The notes under the pieces were generated by a model. It was not told the origin of the DNA, ran no database searches, and worked only from the letters and a program-made list of their open reading frames with translations. DNA of 18,470 nt, taken from positions 1 to 18,470 of the forward strand of contig JBBQUQ010000069.1 of the NCBI GenBank assembly GCA_038212325.1. The letters run 5' to 3'. How positions within the stretch are numbered: position 1 is the stretch's first letter; every line of letters begins with the position of its first letter. The stretch comes from CAIVAT01 sp038212325 (GTDB taxonomy: Bacteria; Bacteroidota; Bacteroidia; Bacteroidales; FEN-979). This document shows positions 15,437 to 18,470 of the stretch, in pieces. Made by a program: the position numbers and the translations under genes.

Positions 15437-16240
15437 ATGTTTACATTCCGCCGACTGACCATACTTTTTTTCCTTGTCCTGCTCAACTTGAACCTATGGA
15501 ACATTTTTTTCAGCAGATCCACCGGGGGATTTATTCAAACGCATGCCGCCGTGCTCTATTTTTCATTATTCACCCTTTATGCAGGAATCTCTGTCGCCAT
15601 GGCTTTCCTGCCTTGTTCCAACTTTCACCACACGGTGACCTGCCACGGAACTACGGATGACAAATGGGTGTCGATTACCTTCGACGATGGTCCCGACCCT
15701 GTGAAAACTCCGCTGATTCTTGAAGTACTTAAAAATCAGGAAGTGTATGCCACTTTTTTCTTCATAGGAAAAAATATTGAAGGAAATGAACTGCTGGTGA
15801 AGAGGTTATCTGGTGAAGGACACCTGATCGGCAACCATTCTTTTTCACATTCCGGCTGGTTCGATCTCTTTTCTGCAAAAAGGATGGCAGCTGAATTACT
15901 GAAAACAAACCAGTTGATCGAAAATATAATCGGTAAATCGCCCGCATTTTTCCGTCCTCCGTTCGGTGTGATCAATCCGATGGTAAGCAAAAGTTTGCAA
16001 AAGACCCGGCTGAAAGCTATTTGCTGGGACATCCGCTCCCTTGACACTTTGAACAAGGCAGCCGAAAAAACCAGTCAGAAGATTCTCAGAAAATTGAAAC
16101 CGGGATCGGTTATCCTGCTGCATGATCATACAAAATACACCGGGCATCACCTGGATGAACTGCTTACAGGGATCGGGAATGCCGGGTACAGGATTGTACC
16201 GCTCGATAAACTCCTGAAAATACCAGCCTATGCTGTATAA
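15437..16240 (+). CDS. Membrane-anchored polysaccharide deacetylase (CE4, NodB domain)
   Basis: The 267-residue protein has two N-terminal hydrophobic helices (about residues 7-25 and 38-57) and a NodB homology domain from about residue 74. CE4 motifs are complete: TFDDGPD with Asp83-Asp84, the metal-binding H134-S-F-S-H138, RPPFG at 173-177, and LLHDH at 227-231. These enzymes use a divalent metal to remove N- or O-acetyl groups from sugars, usually outside the cytoplasm or at the membrane. Inside a lipid/polyene operon the likely target is a sugar-containing acceptor or product, for example an N-acetylated sugar head group whose free amine could then be acylated. That is inference; peptidoglycan is an alternative target. 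The ATG directly follows the CLF 3 stop. Confidence 0.87.
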   Translation: MFTFRRLTILFFLVLLNLNLWNIFFSRSTGGFIQTHAAVLYFSLFTLYAGISVAMAFLPCSNFHHTVTCHGTTDDKWVSITFDDGPDPVKTPLILEVLKNQEVYATFFFIGKNIEGNELLVKRLSGEGHLIGNHSFSHSGWFDLFSAKRMAAELLKTNQLIENIIGKSPAFFRPPFGVINPMVSKSLQKTRLKAICWDIRSLDTLNKAAEKTSQKILRKLKPGSVILLHDHTKYTGHHLDELLTGIGNAGYRIVPLDKLLKIPAYAV

Positions 16241-16259
16241 TAAGCAAAAATGGGCGCAG

Positions 16260-16280
16260 CCGGCGGGGTTGTGCCGCCGG
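16260..16280 (+). other. GC-rich perfect hairpin next to the LolA-like start
   Basis: CCGGCGG at 16260-16266 and CCGCCGG at 16274-16280 form a perfect 7-bp inverted repeat with a 7-nt loop. The second arm abuts the ATG at 16281. No T-run follows, so it is not a typical terminator. If translation starts at 16281, this would be a strong mRNA hairpin immediately ahead of the start codon that could lower or tune translation. If it starts at 16230 the stretch codes for PAGLCRR. Confidence 0.45.
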
Positions 16281-16955
16281 ATGAAACGCGGAAACTGCTT
16301 GTGCAATGGTCATGCCATTGCTTTGCAATTCTTAACGGTATTCCTTTTGTCGGTAGCATCGTGCCAGGTTTTATCTCAGAACCGGCCGATGGACGAGGCA
16401 TCCATCAAGTCGTTGAAACGTCATGTGCAGGAGGTGGCTGACAATACCCGGACCATTTCATGTAATTTTTCCCAGGAAAAAGTGATGAGCATGATCTCGG
16501 AAAAAATCCTGTCGAGCGGAAAATTCTATTTAAAAAAAGAGAAAATGCTCCGCTGGGAATATTTACAGCCATTTTCATACATTATCGTCATTAAAAATGA
16601 CAAGGTCTCTATCAAGGATGAAGCCAAAGTAAGCCAGGTCGATGTAAAGTCAAACAAGGTCTTCAGTGAGATCAACCGGATAATCCTGGGAAGCATCCAG
16701 GGAACATTGCTCCATGACGAGAAGAGCTTTAAAGCTACTTTTTTTGAAAATACGGGTTCATGGGTTGTAAAGCTGCAAACAATTACGCCCCAACTCAGGG
16801 AGTCGCTTACCGAAATTGTCATATGGTTCGATCGAAATGATTTTACGGTTAACAGGCTGGATATGAATGAGTTAGGTGGCGATTTTACCAGGATTACCTT
16901 CACATCCAAAATACTTAACCAACCCATTGCCGATGAGAAGTTTTTGGTTAATTAG
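16281..16955 (+). CDS. LolA-like outer-membrane lipoprotein carrier protein
   Basis: The 224-residue product has an N-terminal hydrophobic signal (ALQFLTVFLLSVASC) followed by a LolA-type fold. The hallmark SGKFYLKKEKMLRWEYLQPF segment lies in the first third of the mature protein. LolA proteins shield acyl chains in a hydrophobic cavity while moving lipoproteins across the periplasm; LolA-like proteins in aryl-polyene and flexirubin loci are thought to do this for the polyene lipid. SVASC resembles a lipobox, so the protein may be lipid-anchored rather than soluble. The ATG at 16281 places the signal near the N-terminus; an ATG at 16230, overlapping the deacetylase gene by 11 nt, is possible. 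The 3' end overlaps the lipoprotein gene by 23 nt. Confidence 0.85.
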   Translation: MKRGNCLCNGHAIALQFLTVFLLSVASCQVLSQNRPMDEASIKSLKRHVQEVADNTRTISCNFSQEKVMSMISEKILSSGKFYLKKEKMLRWEYLQPFSYIIVIKNDKVSIKDEAKVSQVDVKSNKVFSEINRIILGSIQGTLLHDEKSFKATFFENTGSWVVKLQTITPQLRESLTEIVIWFDRNDFTVNRLDMNELGGDFTRITFTSKILNQPIADEKFLVN

Positions 16956-17619
16956 CCTGGTTGCACTCCTGATTGCAGGCTGTACGACGATAAAACCGTC
17001 ACACGTAACGCGTGACACGTCGCACCAAATGCTTAATGCGTCACGCATTACGCGTTATGTTCCACCCACCACCAGCCATCTTTTCAAGGCCACGCTCGAC
17101 ATAAAAAAGCACCATCTTACCGGACTTCTGGTAATTAAAAGAATGGATTCCATAACACCTTCCCTGGTCACTGCCATGGACGGCAGCCTGGAGAGCCCGG
17201 GCGTCTTCAGGATTGTCTTTGTCAACGAGGTTGGCATGACATTTTTCGACCTTGAAATGAATGCTGACACCTTCAAGGTAGTTTCCTGCTTCGCTTCTCT
17301 GAATAAGAAGACGCTGATGAAAATTTTAGAAACCAATTTCAGATTGCTGTTGTGGAACGGCCCAATGAGAAATGAAAAAATCTACCGACAGGGCGAAACC
17401 AATAACCTCGTTGTATCAGGAAACGCCGGAAAGTACAGCACCTGGCAAACCTATTCACCTGCAGGCGATACGTTGTTCAAAACATCTGGTAAATCAACCA
17501 TTGCCGATCCGGCCATCATTACTTTCGACAAATACGCCAATGGGACCCCACTGAAAATTGCCATTGAAAATCCATTCATCGGGATAAAATTAGCCCTCAG
17601 AAAACTGACTAAACCTTAG
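16933..17619 (+). CDS. Lipoprotein of unknown function, outer-membrane partner candidate
   Basis: The 228-residue protein starts with a clear lipoprotein signal, ending in LIAGC with Cys17 as the lipidated residue. A Ser/Thr-rich tether (about residues 18-45) follows and then a beta-rich domain with FRIVFVNEVGMTFFDLEM. This pattern recalls DUF3261-type lipoproteins that accompany LolA-like proteins in aryl-polyene loci, but I am not certain of the family. By position it may work like LolB, receiving the lipid product from the LolA-like protein at the outer membrane. The ATG at 16933 is preferred because it places the signal peptide at the N-terminus; a frame back to 16876 adds 19 residues with no signal logic. 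The tether is encoded by palindromic repeat DNA (see 16998-17060). Confidence 0.75.
   Translation: MRSFWLISLVALLIAGCTTIKPSHVTRDTSHQMLNASRITRYVPPTTSHLFKATLDIKKHHLTGLLVIKRMDSITPSLVTAMDGSLESPGVFRIVFVNEVGMTFFDLEMNADTFKVVSCFASLNKKTLMKILETNFRLLLWNGPMRNEKIYRQGETNNLVVSGNAGKYSTWQTYSPAGDTLFKTSGKSTIADPAIITFDKYANGTPLKIAIENPFIGIKLALRKLTKP
16998..17060. repeat. Palindromic repeats within the lipoprotein tether
   Basis: Two imperfectly related hairpins lie in tandem. The first, 16998-17016, pairs GTCAC with GTGAC around CG-TAA-CG. The second, 17034-17050, is the perfect TAATGCG-TCA-CGCATTA. They are followed by CGCGTTATG. Both resemble TAACGCGT-type repeats that I recall from intergenic regions of Bacteroidales genomes. 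Here they lie in frame and encode about residues 22-42, just behind the lipidated Cys. The composition differs from the surrounding coding sequence. Confidence 0.6.
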
Positions 17620-17663
17620 GCAGTCATAACTTCGAAACAAATTCATACGCAGGGAACACCGGG

Positions 17664-18470
17664 TTAAAATCTGTAAATCATTGCATTGATATTCATCCCT
17701 GCCCCGACAGAGGCTAAGAGTACCGCATCGCCTTTGCTTATTTTATGTGGCGCCAACTTATCCTTTAAGATGAGATCGAGCAGTGTCGGAATCGTTGCTA
17801 CTGATGAATTACCCAGCCATGAGATGGTCATCGGCATGATATTCTCCGGTATGTCAACGACATCAAAAAGGTCATAAAACCTCTTTAAGATCGCATCATC
17901 CATTTTTCCATTGGCCTGATGAATCAGCACTTTCTTAATTTCACTAATGTGAATATTACTCTTGTCGAGGCAACTCTTCATCGCCTGGGGAACTGTTTCA
18001 AGCGCATATTGATAAAGTTTCCTGCCATTCATTTTCAAAAACAGGTCGTTATCATCACCTTCGGAAGGCTTGTTTGACCTACCCATATAAAGCATTTTTG
18101 AATATAAAAAGGTATCTGACCTGGTTTTATGTGCAAGGATTCCTACCGGAGTGTCACTTGTCCTGGCCTCCAGCACTGCTGCTCCCGCCCCATCAGAATA
18201 GAGCATGCTATCCCTATCGTGCGGGTCGGAAACCCTTGATAAAACTTCCGCGCCGATAACCAATATTTTCCATGCATCCCCTGATTTAATATAATAGTCG
18301 GCCTGGATCATCGCCTGCAACCAGCCCGGACAGCCAAAAGGCAAATCATATGCCACTGTATCGGGATTTTTTATTCCAAGTTTATGTTTTACCCGCGCGG
18401 CAAGGCTGGGTACGATATCCAGTTGTTTGCTATCCTTCCTTACATCTCCAAAATTATGTGCAACAATGAT
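17664..18470 (-). CDS. Beta-ketoacyl-ACP synthase III family protein (partial, N-terminus outside)
   Basis: The minus-strand frame is open to the window edge and gives 269 residues without the N-terminus. It is a KAS III (FabH-like) thiolase-fold enzyme. The nucleophile Cys lies in FGCPGWLQ (codon 18332-18330), the catalytic His in IHQANGKMDD, and the catalytic Asn in WLGNSSVAT, so the triad is intact. SDGAGAAVLEA, DPHDRDSM and SVGAGMNINAM are further family segments. KAS III enzymes start chains by condensing acyl-CoA with malonyl-ACP. Proteins with a DLPFGCPGW motif are widespread in Bacteroidota and include, as I recall, DarB-like enzymes of dialkylresorcinol loci. It is convergent with the biosynthetic block, 44 nt from the lipoprotein gene, so membership in the pathway is uncertain. 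The codon at 18356 is an internal Val (GTG), not a start. Confidence 0.88.
   Translation of the reverse strand: MIVAHNFGDVRKDSKQLDIVPSLAARVKHKLGIKNPDTVAYDLPFGCPGWLQAMIQADYYIKSGDAWKILVIGAEVLSRVSDPHDRDSMLYSDGAGAAVLEARTSDTPVGILAHKTRSDTFLYSKMLYMGRSNKPSEGDDNDLFLKMNGRKLYQYALETVPQAMKSCLDKSNIHISEIKKVLIHQANGKMDDAILKRFYDLFDVVDIPENIMPMTISWLGNSSVATIPTLLDLILKDKLAPHKISKGDAVLLASVGAGMNINAMIYRF

Noticed and set aside
16260..16280. The GC hairpin as an intrinsic terminator after the deacetylase gene
   Set aside because: No T-run follows, and the genes on both sides appear to be in one transcript with an overlap further downstream.
17620..17663. Expected bidirectional terminator between the convergent genes
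   Set aside because: The 44-nt gap contains no clear GC stem followed by a T-run on either strand, so no terminator is called.

Overview
The window reads as part of a Bacteroidota chromosome, probably Bacteroidales-like. Two promoter-like sites have the phylum's -7 consensus (TAnnTTTG), Shine-Dalgarno sequences are weak or absent, and genes are packed head to tail with overlapping stops and starts. The gene set also resembles the aryl-polyene and flexirubin loci known from this phylum. No tRNA, rRNA, CRISPR array or transposase was recognised.

Layout. Positions 1-52 may hold the first codons of a divergent gene on the minus strand. Positions 53-359 are non-coding and end in a promoter. From 360 to 12993 sixteen genes run on the plus strand with gaps of 0-13 nt or small overlaps, so they are probably one operon: acyl carrier protein (ACP), LpxL/HtrB-type acyltransferase, B12-binding radical SAM enzyme, FabZ-like hotdog protein, two tandem copies of a [small helix-turn-helix-like protein + BtrH-family acyltransferase] module, ABC ATPase and permease, 4HBT thioesterase, ketosynthase (KS) plus a half-length partner, a second ACP, and a KS/chain-length-factor (CLF) pair. 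A 103-nt gap (12994-13096) holds a tandem ATTC-rich repeat and a second promoter. A second block (13097-17619) follows: another KS/CLF pair, a membrane-anchored polysaccharide deacetylase, a LolA-like protein and a lipoprotein. Convergent to it, and cut by the window edge, is a KAS III gene.

Working model (inference). A type II fatty-acid/polyketide system elongates an ACP-bound chain using three KS/CLF-like pairs, two ACPs and a dehydratase-like protein. No enoyl reductase is present, which fits an unsaturated (polyene) product. The radical SAM enzyme may modify the chain or another lipid. The BtrH-family and LpxL-type acyltransferases would pass the acyl chain to a carrier molecule. The ABC transporter would move it across the inner membrane, and the LolA-like protein and lipoprotein would carry it to the outer membrane. 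The recipe resembles aryl-polyene, flexirubin and dialkylresorcinol loci, but no ketoreductase, aromatic ammonia-lyase, MMPL exporter or DarA-type cyclase lies inside the window. The product therefore cannot be named from this sequence. The most unusual points are the doubled BtrH modules with their small companions, the B12 radical SAM enzyme in a polyene-like operon, and the three KS/CLF-like pairs.
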